A stretch of 64,000 nucleotides of DNA from Hyperoplus lanceolatus (GCA_026929865.2 CM049414.1:2609001-2673000); one strand, 5' to 3'; shown: positions 47,011-58,472, numbered from the stretch's first letter. Numbers and translations: made by a program. Notes: generated by a model not told the origin, from the sequence alone.

Positions 47011-47848
47011 TTTGTGTGTTTGTTTGTGTGGAAAATTAGCCCACATTCTGGGAGACAGTTAATTTGTGCCAGAAAGCCGACTTTATGTTGATGTCCCATA
47101 TTAATCACACACACCACTGACAACTGTCGACATTTGTGTCCTCCCTTGCTCCGAACAGAGCAGACAATATGGCTCCTTTTGCTTCCTAGAGCCGGTCAAA
47201 GCCTAGTGTGCTGCTATGTTTGTCCGTGCGTAGCTGCACAATGCTTTCATACCTAGAGCTCATCCTGGGTCACCCATAACATTAGCATGATGACACAGTG
47301 CACCGCTATCATCCACAGTGCAGATCCTGGGTCAGCCATAGCAAGCGACCATAGTGCAGAGTGGGTGGGATATACGGGGCAGGTCATTCTGGGCATGCGT
47401 TAATGCGTTAAAAACGCATTTTCAGCACGTTTTTAAGAAGAAAATAGGAGAGATATATACAGTGCTGCTTGAAAGTATGTGAACCCCTTGAGCCTATTGG
47501 AATTTTATTTATTTTAACCCTTATTAATTAATTTGATCAATAACAGTATTTTTTTATATGAAATAACAGATGTTTGTTTATCAATTCAACTTTTTTCTTT
47601 TCCGGAAATCAATTGTTTAAACAGATAGAACAAAATATTTGCCAATTTCTGTATGTGCAAAAGTTTGTGAACCCTAAGCTGCATTGCTTCAATCAAGCAG
47701 GTAAACACAATCAGGTGGGCAAAATTGAGTGATGAAATGGACCAATGTAATGAGGGGTCTTTAGGGAAGAAATTGGGCAGCACTAGATAAAACAGAGATA
47801 AAACCAGGTCAGTTTAGGCTCACCAAAGTGAACCCATACAGTTCAGAC

Positions 47849-48470
47849 ATGCCAAGAGGAAACAAAATCTCAGAGGATCTCAGGAATAGAGTTGTGATGT
47901 TGAACATTTGTCTGGAGATAGCTACAAATACATTTAAAAAAAGTTTGAGCTCCATCGGTCCACCGTGAGGCAAATCATATACAAATGGAGAGCTTTATGA
48001 GTGACTGAACATCTGCCTAGAAGTGGACTTCCTTAAAAAATGTCCACACGCGCCACACAAAAAGTGCTTTTTCAGCTAAAAGCCAACCCAAACATTACAT
48101 CTGGAGATTTGCAGACCTCTCTTGCAGCATCTGGGACATATGTGCATGGTTCCACAGTAAGAAGAAAACTCAGTCAAGATGGCTTTTATGGGAGGGTTGC
48201 TGAAGAAGCCTCTGCTCTCAAAAAAGAACAAAACTGCTGGTCACAACTTTGCCAGAGAGCACCTGGAGATACCGAAAGTCTTCTGGATGTCTATTTTGTG
48301 GACAGATTAGTCCAAAATGAAACTGTTTGGTCATAACCAAAACCGCCATGTTTGGGCAAAAACGCAACTCTGCCTACCACCAAAAGAACCTTCTTCCATG
48401 TGAAGAATGGTGGTGGCAAATGGTCTGCAAATCACTAGATGTAATGTTTGGGTTGTTTTTAACCTGAGAA
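47849..48470 (+). pseudogene. Tc1-type transposase, 5' half
   Basis: It starts at 47849 with a helix-turn-helix N-terminal domain. The residue pattern is S-E-D-L-R-N-R-V-V near the start and then S-S-I-G-P-P, where Tc1 transposases have an S-T-V-like linker. Stops occur from about residue 45. Later pieces (about 48090-48330) match the middle of the protein, up to H-L-E-I-P-K-V-F-W and a following W-T-D, which is the region of the first catalytic aspartate. The catalytic C-terminal part is missing. The product is non-functional. Confidence 0.7.
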
Positions 48471-48692
48471 ATCACTTTTCTTGTGGCACTTGTGGATATT
48501 TTTGAAGGAAGTCCACTTCTAGGCAGATGTTCAGTCACTCTTAAAGCTCTCCATTTGTAGATGATTTTCCTTATGGTGGACCGGTGGAGCTCAATTTTTT
48601 TTAAAAAATGAATTGATAGCTGTCCCGAGACAAATGTGTAACATCACAACTCTATTCCTGAGATCTTCTGAGATTTTCTTTCCTCTTGGCAT
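48440..48692 (-). pseudogene. Tc1-type transposase N-terminus, inverted copy
   Basis: This is the mirror of 47849-48100, with a minus-strand start at 48692. It encodes the same N-terminal part with its own frameshifts. It belongs to the right inverted arm. Confidence 0.75.
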
Positions 48693-49083
48693 GTCTGACC
48701 TGTATGGGTTCACTTTGGTGGGCTTAAACTGATCTGGTTTGATCTCTGTTTTATCTAGTGCCGCCCAATTTATTCCCTAATCTCATTACATTGGTCCATT
48801 TCATCAATTAGTTTGGCCCACCTGATTGTGTTTACCTGCTTGATTTAAGCAATGCAGCTCAGGGTTCACAAACTTTTGCACATACAAAAATTTGCAAATA
48901 ATTTGTTTTAATCTGTTTTAACAATTGATTTCCGGAAAATAAAAATGTTGAATTGATAAACAAACATCTGTTATTTCATATAAAACATACTGATATTGAT
49001 AAAAAAAAATTAATTAATAATGGTTAAACTGATTACAATTACAAAATGCTCAAGGGGTTCACATACTTTCAAGCAGCACTGTA

Positions 49084-50539
49084 TGTATTTGGGAGAAATA
49101 CAGTATACAAACGCTAGCAGACAATGTTTAGTTAATAAAAACACCTTTATGCACCTTTGGACCTTTTAATTCATACTAGTATGAAAGAGGTCAATATGAC
49201 CATTGCTTTAAAAAAAAGTATTTGTCTGCAGTGCATGGCTTGCATTAAAGGAGTGAGGAGTGTAATGCATATGAGAAAGAACATGCATTCTCATTTGCAA
49301 AAGAGGAAATCTGCATTTCTTCTGGTGTGATTATGGATGGAGACGTGCAGCCACCTGGAGATCCTGGCATCCTCATCCCACTCTCTATTCCCCTCTGCAG
49401 GTTCAGCCCCAGTCATTTTGGGGGAATCAATTAGAGCTGGTCCCGACACTGTCCCATGTGTTGAAGGGATTAGCGCTTGACTTGCTCCGCTGCATTCAGC
49501 CCCCCGCCTGCCTGTTCTATGCAGCTTTACATGCTGAAACAGGCTTACTGTACGCATGCACCGGCAATATCAGACAGATACAACAGATGGTATGGGGAGA
49601 TTGCTAAAAAAAAAAAAAAAAAGCCCCCACCATCATAAGCTGAATTCCCCCTAAAGCACTGCAAAAACTCAAAATCATACCAAGTATATTGGTATGATTT
49701 CTAGTCAAAATATCTCATGACACTTATGTCACACATGGGAAAATGTATACGTCAATAATATCCCGTAATAATCTTATATTAAGTAGGTGATTATCTTAAA
49801 TTTTGAACAGAGCCACTAATGTGTTACTTTAAATGAGTACACTTGAAATGAAGAAAATTACGTGGCCAGGTCGGGGGGAAGAATACTGCTTTTGAGCATT
49901 AAAGTATTATGATACAACACTAGTGACATATAGCTCAAAATGCCTTCCATTGGCAGATGTTTTACTTATTACAAGTGGAATACACCTTGTATTGCTTCTT
50001 TTCTTCCTACTCATTTATGAAGAAGAGGCTTCTTTTCCAGTGAGGATGTGTTTCCGAGAGATTAAAAAAAGAAATTGACTGTCTGTATCTGAAGCATGAG
50101 GATAAATTATGGGTGAATAAAAAGGATTATAGGATTACGGAGAGAGGAGACACTTGTCTGTATCCAAGACAGAAGGGGGTCAGGAGTTCAGCGCTGCCCA
50201 GGAGTGTGTGGACGCTGGTAGAGATCTATCCAAACAGAGGCTGTGATGGTGTGCCAGGGCCTCCGGGGCTGCCCATACAGTCTAGGCTGCCAGAGAGAGG
50301 AGGTCGGTGCTGGACAGCAGATAAAGACAGCCTGCTGCTTTGGACCAGAATGACGGACACACAAACACACCACCGTTATACTCAAGAACATACAGTACTG
50401 TCCACAACATGGTCAGGAGAGCATACTACATTATGTGTGGCCCATAGTAAGCTTCACAGTGAGTGCCCGAGTGCATTAACAGGGCCACACCCAGACATGT
50501 TGTTGTCCCTTGGCCATTTTTTTTTTTAAGATTATCTTT
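49084..50539. other. Unassigned DNA
   Basis: Open frames at 49291-49557 and 50113-50529 have no recognisable domain. No repeat family was identified. Confidence 0.45.
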
Positions 50540-50705
50540 ATGCTTTTTTTTTCATTAGACAGTTTTTTGAAGCGACAGAGATGAAATGGGGCAGAGAAAG
50601 ATATGACTTGCAGAGAACAACCACGGACCGGATTCTAACCAGGGTCTGCTGTGAAGAGGACTGAGACTCTATAGTGGGGGGGGGGGGATTGCCTTGGGCC
50701 CCAAG
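50540..50705 (-). mobile_element. tRNA-derived SINE (SINE-C) with poly-C, minus strand
   Basis: On the minus strand, an A-box-like TAGCGCAGTAGC is followed by a run of 12 C (plus-strand G 50676-50687). CAGCAGACCCTGGTTAGAATCC comes next as a decayed B box, and then TCTGCAAGTCAT. The copy at 52319-52434 has the same order with a C15 run at the same place. An A/T-rich tail lies at 50520-50560. Confidence 0.65.
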
Positions 50706-50758
50706 CTACTGCGCTACAAAGGACCCCATAAAATAGCTTGGTAGCATGACTCCACTGG

Positions 50759-51413
50759 CATATGCTAGCCTGGTAATCTAGACCTGTTGCTGGCAAATTT
50801 AAATTTGCTCAGCCTGTTGTTCTGGACACGATCCATTGGAGCTCATTAACTATGTCGGAAAATGTGGAGCTGCCAATCAAATCGTTCTATCTGATATGGA
50901 TGGGCCAGAGCCATATGTATGGGGCTCTGAGGCGGGCGTAAACAGATGATGCCAGTGCTGTGCATGCGCTGTCGAAGCCGTGATAGTAAACAACAAATAT
51001 GGCTGTGGATACGTTGTTTGAGTTTGAGACGGCTAAGACCTCGACACTTAACGATTCGGAAGACTGCGGCAGTACCAGGCTAGCATATGCCTTTAGTAGT
51101 GTAGGAAATTTGGATTGTGTTCCTTAACTTTTCCAGTGGAGTCATGCTACCAATTGTTTCATTAGCAAGAGAAAATTACTTTTCTGTTGCCGACCGACCA
51201 CTGCAAAAGTTTACAGTTTTTAACCAGTTTACCCCGCTGTTCGCTAAACGGACGGGGCTGAATATGTCACCTTGTTCATTGCTCTGATTGGTTGTAGTGC
51301 GATCCAATTTGCGTGCAGTATTATTTTAAATTAACGCGTAGGTGCCGCCCCTTGAGTTGGAAAGGTCTATTGATCGTGGCCTGATCGTGGATTTCCAGGC
51401 TAGGCATATGCTT
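50759..51413. mobile_element. MITE with GCATATGCTAGCCTGG ends
   Basis: Inverted ends: CATATGCTAGCCTGGTAATC on the left and, inverted from the right, GCATATGCCTAGCCTGGAAA. A third copy of the end word (ACCAGGCTAGCATATGCC) at about 51076-51093 suggests nesting or an internal duplication. No transposase is visible. Confidence 0.65.
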
Positions 51414-52318
51414 AAGATCGTCAAATCTTTATCCTTCGTCCCAGCAACCTGATGACAAACCTACTTGTAGGACGGATGAATCATCTTTTATTTTAGCATC
51501 AGAATTGACTGTTTATTGAGCCTACCATTTAACATTTAGGAAACTGAGCCTGACGAAGGATGGCACAGACACTGGTATCTAGATGCGCTTGAAATTGCTA
51601 ACAGTAATTATATCCGTCTCATTTTGCCTGCATTCTAACACAGCACTGAAAAATGCTGATTGGCTAATCACATCATTTCATGGTCAGTTATTTCTCCATA
51701 ATTCCCGCTGTGAAGGATAATTCACAGTTGGAATTATGGAATTACAGGCATTGTTCTGATCTATCCCTTCCTGTCATCCATTAGATTGATAACAAATAAG
51801 TCACCATTGGGGCTGTAAGGCAAGTTTAGGAACCATAGCAGCCAGTTCAGTTATGTTGTGTACATAACTGATGTGTGGCTGTTATCCTCAAAAGATGGTA
51901 GAAAGGCTGTCTGTGTCTGTGTGTCTGAGGTACGACATAGCAGCAGGTACAGTGGAGGGTCAGTGCTACGGGGTCATCCATATGTTACCACATCCCTATG
52001 ATCCCACATTTCTAAGGATTTTTTTTTCCTGAACATTTTGAAAATGAGGCCCTATGTTCCCACAACTCGATGGTCCCACAGCCCTATGGTCCTGAACATG
52101 GCGATTACGTTCAGACATCACAGCTTGGTGCTAAGGGTAAGGGTGAGGGGACAGGGAGAGGTTAGAATAGGAGTGATACCGACACACAGACAAACCTTTT
52201 CTCTATTATATAGTTAGATTACTTGAAATGTGGGACCATTCGGCTGTGGGAAGATAGACACGCTCCTGTAGGAACATAAGGCAAAATTTTGAAATAAATC
52301 TTAGAAATGCGGGAACAG
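51414..52318. other. Unassigned DNA
   Basis: No feature recognised. Confidence 0.45.
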
Positions 52319-52434
52319 GGGGCGCCCTTAGCTCAGTTGGTAGGGCGTACACCCCCCCCCCCCCCCGCGCGGGTCTGGCCCAGCAGCAGACCCGGGTTCG
52401 ATCCCCACCCGCGGTCGATCTCTGCATGTCACTC
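52319..52434 (+). mobile_element. tRNA-derived SINE (SINE-C) with poly-C, plus strand
   Basis: The head GGCGCCCTTAGCTCAGTTGG contains a strong A box. The B box GGGTTCGATCC is at 52394-52404. Between them lie C15 (52352-52366) and a GGGTCTG...CAGACCC stem where the anticodon region would be. The tail GATCTCTGCATGTCACTCCC abuts REP1 copy 3 directly. It is not a functional tRNA gene because the anticodon arm is replaced. Confidence 0.8.
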
Positions 52435-52642
52435 CCAAGCCCCAACCTCAGCGACTTTTACCGGAATCCAATAAGGAAGTGACCAAAATTGTAGTAGACC
52501 GGAAGGGCCACTGGACAACCAAGACTGAGCAATTTTTCTTTGACTCACTTGTTAGACAGGCCGTTTTCACAGTCTTATTAAACCTATGTACAGCCTGGTC
52601 CACAAAACCATTCTAGTCTGTATGTTTAGGTCATATCTCCAT
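52435..52642 (-). repeat. REP1 dispersed repeat, copy 3 (3' part only)
   Basis: In inverted orientation it matches the last 205 or so bases of 25808-26266. It starts at the family end (CCAAGCCCCAACC) and stops near the TCATATCTCCATCAC segment. The missing 5' part suggests a truncated insertion. Confidence 0.8.
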
Positions 52643-54289
52643 CACAAATAGTGTAGTCATATAGTCAATTGCATAGAAATGCTGTTCGATTACAGTCACT
52701 ACAGTTCGGTGAGTCAAAAGGCAAAGCCCTTTCTAATAGCCTACATCTTGGAGCATCTGCCGCTTATGTTCATGCTTGTCTTAATGTGGAGCGCATATTG
52801 TAGTGTATTAAATGAAGTGCCACAAGGGGCTGGTTCATGTATATTTGAAGGGATATAATGCCAGGGAGACCTGGCCTTGTATGGTCGCTTGTTAAATATT
52901 GTAAATTACAATAAAGTCTCAGTGCGGAAATATCACTTGCGCTATTAACATATTTAATGAAAGACATTCTGCAGTAAAGAGGATGTTTCACCAAAGACGG
53001 TGAAGTAACCCAAACCAACCGCACCAAGGGCTTAAAAGGCTCCATGGTTCGATTCTACCGCACTAAACAGAGCTGGTGTGATTGCAACCTCAGATGCTGT
53101 TACCAATGAAGCAAGTTGCTCTACCGGTGGGTATGACTCAAAGGTTGTCGAGGTGCCAAAAATATGCTTCCAAAACATCTTACTTGACATGTGTCCATGT
53201 GCACTGTTCTTTCCATTGTGTATTTTGGCACTTTGATGTTTGCTCTCGATCAAAATTTATTTTTTGCTGATCCCTACTGAAACTTTGAACTACCGAAATG
53301 CTTCCGAGACCACATTCTCAGATTTTTTCACTGCTCAAATTGCACTTACAACTGCATAATCATACATTTTGATCATTTGCAAGTCATTAGCTTTCCTTAC
53401 CAAGAAAGAAAGTCAAATAACATTCCATTATGAATGATTTTGGATATCTCTCATCTTGGAGAAGTGCCCAGAGAGGAGGAAAATAGAGTTCAGCTGAGTA
53501 GAATTAAAGGAATCCGATCTGATCCAAGCAGCTCCCACTGCAGATGCCAAACAGACACTTTACAGTGTATGGTAGTGAGCGTCCAACAGCTTCTCATTCT
53601 GTCTGTCAGTTTGTACCAGATGATTATGAGTTCCAGGCAGTTGGAGCGTACATTAGGGATCTATCTTTATTTTCAACTCAAAAACTGGATGATGGCTTTT
53701 CAATGAGGCAGGAGAGGACATGCGTTATGTAACAACTCAGCACTTCTATCGAGGCAAAAATATTGAATTTTAATGGGGATTTCAAAATGCTGGGGCTGTG
53801 CAGCAGGCTTCAGTGTTGCCTCCTCAAGGACAGAGTGAGATCCTTTTGAGCTGTGGACATGCACCATTTCTATGATACTGATAGATTTGTTTTCCATCTC
53901 AGCTGATATTACCTAATAGCTATCAGGAGCTAATGAGATGTGTCCATGCTACCAGTGTGGGAGAGTGTCTCTGTGACCCCCTCTGAAAGGATATACTACT
54001 CCAACACACAACGCCAGCTGAATCCAAATCTACGTCACACACAGACACCCACTGTGAGACCTCTTAGCAGCAATGTGTCTTGTGTGCACTGTACTGTATT
54101 TCAAATTCCTGTGCTACTCATTGATTTGTGCTCAAGAACAATATTGATGTCTGTATCTGGAGTGGCTGTGTGAACACGGGGCTGTGTTTTTCCAAAAATC
54201 AACGATCCTGTCTTTAGTACATTAATCCTCAGATAAAAATGAATACACCAAGACACACAATTATCACTCCATACTAGGCTTGTTATCAT
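52643..54289. other. Unassigned DNA
   Basis: No gene or repeat recognised; short frames only. Confidence 0.45.
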
Positions 54290-54293
54290 TTAA

Positions 54294-54998
54294 AGGTCAC
54301 ATATGATGCTCATTTTCAGGTTTAAAATTTTAATTTGGGTTTCTACAACAAAGTGTTTTCATGGTGGAGTGTCCAAAAAGCCTTTATATTTATCTCAGGG
54401 CCATTGCTCAATCTCCTCTTTTCAGCCTCTATCTGAAATGCTCAGTTTTTAAGCCTGTCTCTTTAAGCCCCGCCTTTTCAAAAATCCCATTCTGCTCTGA
54501 TTGGCCCTGAATCTAACTGCAGGTTTGGATCTAACTGCGAGTTGGATTCAGTGGCATTTAGGGGCTTATCACAGGTGGAGGAAGTTCAAATAAGGTTGGT
54601 AATGAGGGGGCGTGGCTTCTCCCTTTATCATGTCATAAGGGGAGAGAAATCTGACTTTTCAGAAAGGTGGAGGTAGTTAAAAATTGTTCTTGTCACATCT
54701 GAGACCCATGTTAAAGTTGAAAAACCATGAAGTGCATTTTACATTACATGTCATTTAGCAGACACTTTTATCCAAAGCGACTTACCTCTGGAGCACACAT
54801 TCATACACTGATAGCAGCAGCTACCACACAGGGTGCTGGCTAACTACCAGGAGACATTTAGGGTTCAGTGTCTTGCTCAAGGACAATTGGGCATGTTGTG
54901 GGGAGACTGGGGATCGAACCACTGACCCCATAGTTGCAGGTCCACCATCCTATCCACTTTGCCACAGCCCCCCCAAAGAATTGCATTATAGGTGACCT
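54294..54998. mobile_element. TTAA-flanked MITE with a nested SINE
   Basis: The inverted ends AGGTCACATATGATGC (left) and GCATTATAGGTGACCT (right) abut TTAA (54290-54293) and TTAG (54999-55002). A truncated relative ends exactly at TTAA at 31679-31682, which supports a TTAA target. The SINE at 54741-54977 interrupts it close to the right end. Confidence 0.75.
54741..54977 (-). mobile_element. SINE-A, minus strand, nested in a MITE
   Basis: On the minus strand it has a tRNA-like head (GCTGTGGCAAAGTGGATAGG), a B box (GGTTCGATCCCC, about 54910-54921), the body CTTGAGCAAGACACTGAACCC and GGTAGCTGCTGCTATCAGTG. The tail is GTCGCTTTGGATAAAAGTGT. Head and body match the SINE at 5232-5535 but the tail differs. 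Confidence 0.8.
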
Positions 54999-55002
54999 TT
55001 AG

Positions 55003-55529
55003 GAAACTGACAATGACAGTCTTCAGTGAACTTCCAAACTGTGCCTGTTATCATCAGTGTTTATACAGTCATTAATTTACTGTATGACAAAGAGAATGGG
55101 TGTCAGGACAAACCCCTTTGAAGAGCATACCTGCAGAGGAGTGCAATGACCCTCACACACTGAGACATGTGCAAGATATACGCAGATGTAAGTGTCAGTA
55201 AGTCATCAAGAAAGGCACATGGTTTTCTCACTTTTCAAAACTGCAGTTTATTTTCCATTGAACAATGAACTAAAGCTAATCAGTCAAAACAATGGAGGTA
55301 CAGAAATAAACAATAGCCTAATACAATTGTCTTATTAGGACACAATGGAAAATACACAAAGATTCAAAGGTAATATCAGTAATCCAATATTGTGTGTGAT
55401 ATGTGAGAATGTATAACACTCTTGGGTGATTCAGCATAATGAGACTTTAACTTTTTAGAATTGATGTAAATTAAGTTTTAATAGATCTTTACTTTACTTG
55501 TGATTGAGTAGGAGTTAACAGCATGCAGC

Positions 55530-55567
<38 letters not shown>

Positions 55568-56509
55568 AACATAATTACGGAGGGTCTTCCTTTTATTTTC
55601 ACAAAGAAACAAAATTGTCACCAGTATATTATCTTTTATGTGCCACATAAATTGTACCTTTATCAGGAAAGCCAGTTCTATCCTACACTGGACAGTACTG
55701 AATATAGATGAAACAGCTGTGATAATAAGCAGCTGTTTTTGAGTCATTATTAAGACTCCCATGGGTTTGACTAGAGATGTGAATTGGTAACATTTTCCTT
55801 TCTATGTTTTTTTTTCTATCACTTAGTTGGAGATAAAAACTCTCCGGGAAGCACACACCCTCGACAGGTGCATATCAGCTTGGAATAATTGGATACCCCA
55901 GATGACTTTGATACATGTTTTGCCTTCATTTCACAGTGTAAAGAAAAATCCTCTGAGGGAGAGAAACGGGAATGACATGTAACAGAATTTTTCCGGGCAT
56001 GTTTGAACCCAGCAGGGAATAGTTAGCACACACAAAAGGGAGATGATGAAATTTGATTCTAAAATTTAAATTGAATTTGAAACTGATATCCAATCACAAG
56101 AGAGAAGGCTACACACCAACAATGTAATGTGTATGTGCCTACAATGGCGGAGCAGGTAAAAATCCTTCCCAATGTCTGTTTTGATGGTTTTTATCACACT
56201 TACTTATCTGAGATGATGCTAGATAACTCGCTGCTTGAAGACCGCAGTGCATTAATGTGGTGACGTAGGGACGAGGGAGAGGACTGCTAACTGCAGGAAG
56301 TTAGCAAAACTGACCATTCCACTTACTGAACCTTTAAGTCTATGTGTGCGGCGTCAAGTCACATAAGCATACTGGAATACTCACAGTGCTACCTGGTAAA
56401 CAACTGTACTGAATGGCTAAGGGTCAGTCACTGAAGCTACTAGCTTTCATTTTGTTGGCAGCTAGCTAGACAGCTAATAAACCATGCTACTTTGCTCTCC
56501 TTTCTCAAA
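55003..56509. other. Unassigned DNA
   Basis: Contains a (CA)n microsatellite at 55531-55562. Otherwise no gene or confident repeat. Confidence 0.45.
55531..55562. repeat. (CA)n microsatellite
   Basis: About 16 CA units. Confidence 0.95.
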
Positions 56510-57493
56510 GGGCCCACTCACACTAGGGCCGTTTGTCTGTTCCGTGCTGCAGGAACATTCAGCACGATCCCCCCCCCGGCCCGTGGTCACACTGCTCGTG
56601 GCCTGGGCACGATTGCACCTTGCCTACTTCACCGTGCACGTTTAGGATTTCGAGCGTAGTCTACTCGTAGGCTATACAACTGTTTGTGAATATTTTCATC
56701 CGGCCAAATTTGCATCATATATTCCACTTCCACATTAGAGCAACGAGAATCCTTAAGCGATTGTTTTTTTTAAAATGTAGCCTTGACGTAATAGGTCGCG
56801 GTGGACAGTCTCATATTTGTGCAGCACGCTGTTTATTATTAATATAACTGCCCGTCATCAGACCATACGTACCGGATGGTTTTATACACATCGATCGCTC
56901 TATCAAGTAATCCAAGTCAGAACTTTTTGTATGGGCAGAGATTGTTATTTATAAAGTAGCTACTGTTTCCTTATCACCGGGCCGCGGAGTCCCACTGTGT
57001 GTTGTGTTGGGTTCGTCTCAACCGCCATGCGTAAAGGCATTATTATGACAGCTGATGGGAGGATAAAGAAAAAAATCATCTGACGAACGTGAGTAAACAC
57101 GAAAACCTTTTTTCTTTGCTTTCTGCGCTCACCTATTTAGCTCTCTCCCTTTTATTAGCCCACACCTAGGCCTACACACACGTTAATTCTCAAACATTTT
57201 ATGTAGCTACAAGTCCAAGTGGTGGGCAATTCTGGTGCCGACTAGTAATGCAGCGGACGTTAACGGACTATGCATCCTTAATAAATTCACGTCAGGAACG
57301 CCGCCTGTGCGCTTGCTTGTGCGCGTCATCTCATTAGTACTTTGGCCACGGCACACCTCTCCCAAGTGTGCCGTGGCCAAGGGGCTGTTCCGTGCTGGAA
57401 TACGGATGGCATGGTCACACTAGCCAAACGTTCTAGACTTTAGTATGCAAATGAGCTTGGGCACGGGGCTGCAGCCCTAGTGTGAGTGGCCCC
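56510..57493. mobile_element. Inverted-repeat element with GGCCCACTCACACTAGGGC ends
   Basis: The left end is GGGCCCACTCACACTAGGGC. The right end, inverted, is GGGGCCACTCACACTAGGGC (57474-57493). The word CTGTTCCGTGCTG occurs near both ends in direct orientation. There is no transposase. Target duplications were not resolved, because another element begins three bases after the right end. Confidence 0.7.
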
Positions 57494-57496
57494 TAA

Positions 57497-58469
57497 TGCC
57501 TCGTTTCCACCGAGTAGAGCGGGTCGGATCGGAGCGGCTCAGAGCGGGACAGCTCACTTTTAAGAATCTCGGTGTTGTTTCCACCGCCGACCCTACCCTT
57601 ACTGGTAGGGCGGGGTTTAGGCTGGACTGCGATAGCCGCCGCCAGAATGTGGGTCAAACTATCGGGCTGTGGAACAACTGCGGTCAAGCCAGCGGTCTCT
57701 TGTTTTTGCTTGGTCAAACCAGCCGCTTCTTTATTTATTTCCCCCGTGTTGTGAGCGCAGAGACGGCTCGTTGCAACTGATAGAGACAGTGAGCGAACAG
57801 CGCTGGCTGCGGCAGCTACGTGACATTGTAGCAGTGGGACACAGTGTAGCCAACTGATTCATTTAATGACGAGGAAAAACACCACACAATAAACAGTGCC
57901 GCGCTCACATTTTCGCCAAAACTCTCTTCACTCTAGCCGAGGTGACTACAAACGGCGGAAATGATTCAAACCAGCTGCTTCTTTATTGATTCCCCCCGTG
58001 TTGTTGTGAGCGTGTATTTACTACTATCTATGGCGTAAACACACAGAGACGGCTCGGCGGCAACTCATAGAGACAGTGAGCGAACAGTGCTGGCTGCGGC
58101 AGCTACGTGACTATGGGACACAGTGTAACCAACTGATTAATTTATTGACGAGGAAAAACACCACACAATAAATAGAGCTGTGCTCACATTTTCGCCAAAA
58201 CACAAGACTATCTTCACTCTTGCCGAGATGACTACACATGGCGGAAATGATTCTTTCGGCCAATCAAATGATGGCAGTGTGTAGCTCCGCCTTTTAGGCA
58301 CTCTTTCAGGCGGCTAGTACCCCTACGGAGGAGTACTGAGATTTGGAGCGGCTCAGAGCGGTTAGGTGCGCTTAAACTGTACCCTACCCAACTTTTGGCA
58401 AATGAAAAGCCAAACTACCCGGACCAAACCGCTCCGATCCGACCCGCTCTACTCGGTGGAAACGAGGCA
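57497..58469. mobile_element. Harbinger-like MITE with 41-bp perfect inverted ends
   Basis: The first and last 41 bases are exact inverted copies (start TGCCTCGTTTCCACCGAGTA). TAA flanks both ends (57494-57496 and 58470-58472), fitting the TWA target of PIF/Harbinger transposases. The interior holds a tandem duplication and no transposase. The subterminal word GGAGCGGCTCAGAGCGG occurs in direct orientation near both ends (57531 and 58345). Confidence 0.88.
57716..58253 (+). repeat. Tandem duplication inside the Harbinger-like MITE
   Basis: 57716-57967 and 57968-58253 are direct copies, each from AAACCAGC(C/T)GCTTCTTTATT to GGCGGAAATGATTC. The second has a 30-40-base insertion after the GTGAGCG word. 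Differences between the copies show that the duplication is old relative to the perfect ends. Confidence 0.9.
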
Positions 58470-58472
58470 TAA

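Larger units (their letters stand above)
44014..47457. other. Unassigned DNA with simple repeats
   Basis: No gene or confident mobile element. It contains a G18 run and GA and TG microsatellites, listed separately. Confidence 0.45.
47460..49081. mobile_element. Tc1-like fold-back element with 660-bp inverted arms
   Basis: The ends CAGTGCTGCTTGAAAGTATG are inverted copies, and TA flanks both (47458-47459 and 49082-49083), the Tc1/mariner target duplication. The left arm (47460-48117) and right arm (48422-49081) are inverted copies along their whole length, with small indels. A 304-base centre lies between them. The usual Tc1 layout has inverted ends of at most a few hundred bases; here the transposase start is itself inside the inverted arm, once on each strand. 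Confidence 0.92.

Noticed and set aside
46859..47123. Open frames of alternating Cys-Val or Thr-His
   Set aside because: They are translations of a GT/CA microsatellite. The same applies to 16557-16882, 39415-39692, 55478-55711 and 60022-60228.
50113..50529. 138-codon frame with a GPPG-like segment
   Set aside because: A single short G-P-P-G stretch is not a collagen repeat. No splice context or other domain supports a gene.
52321..52412. Functional tRNA gene
   Set aside because: A and B boxes are good, but the anticodon arm is replaced by a C15 run and an unrelated stem, and the acceptor arm does not close. It is a SINE head.
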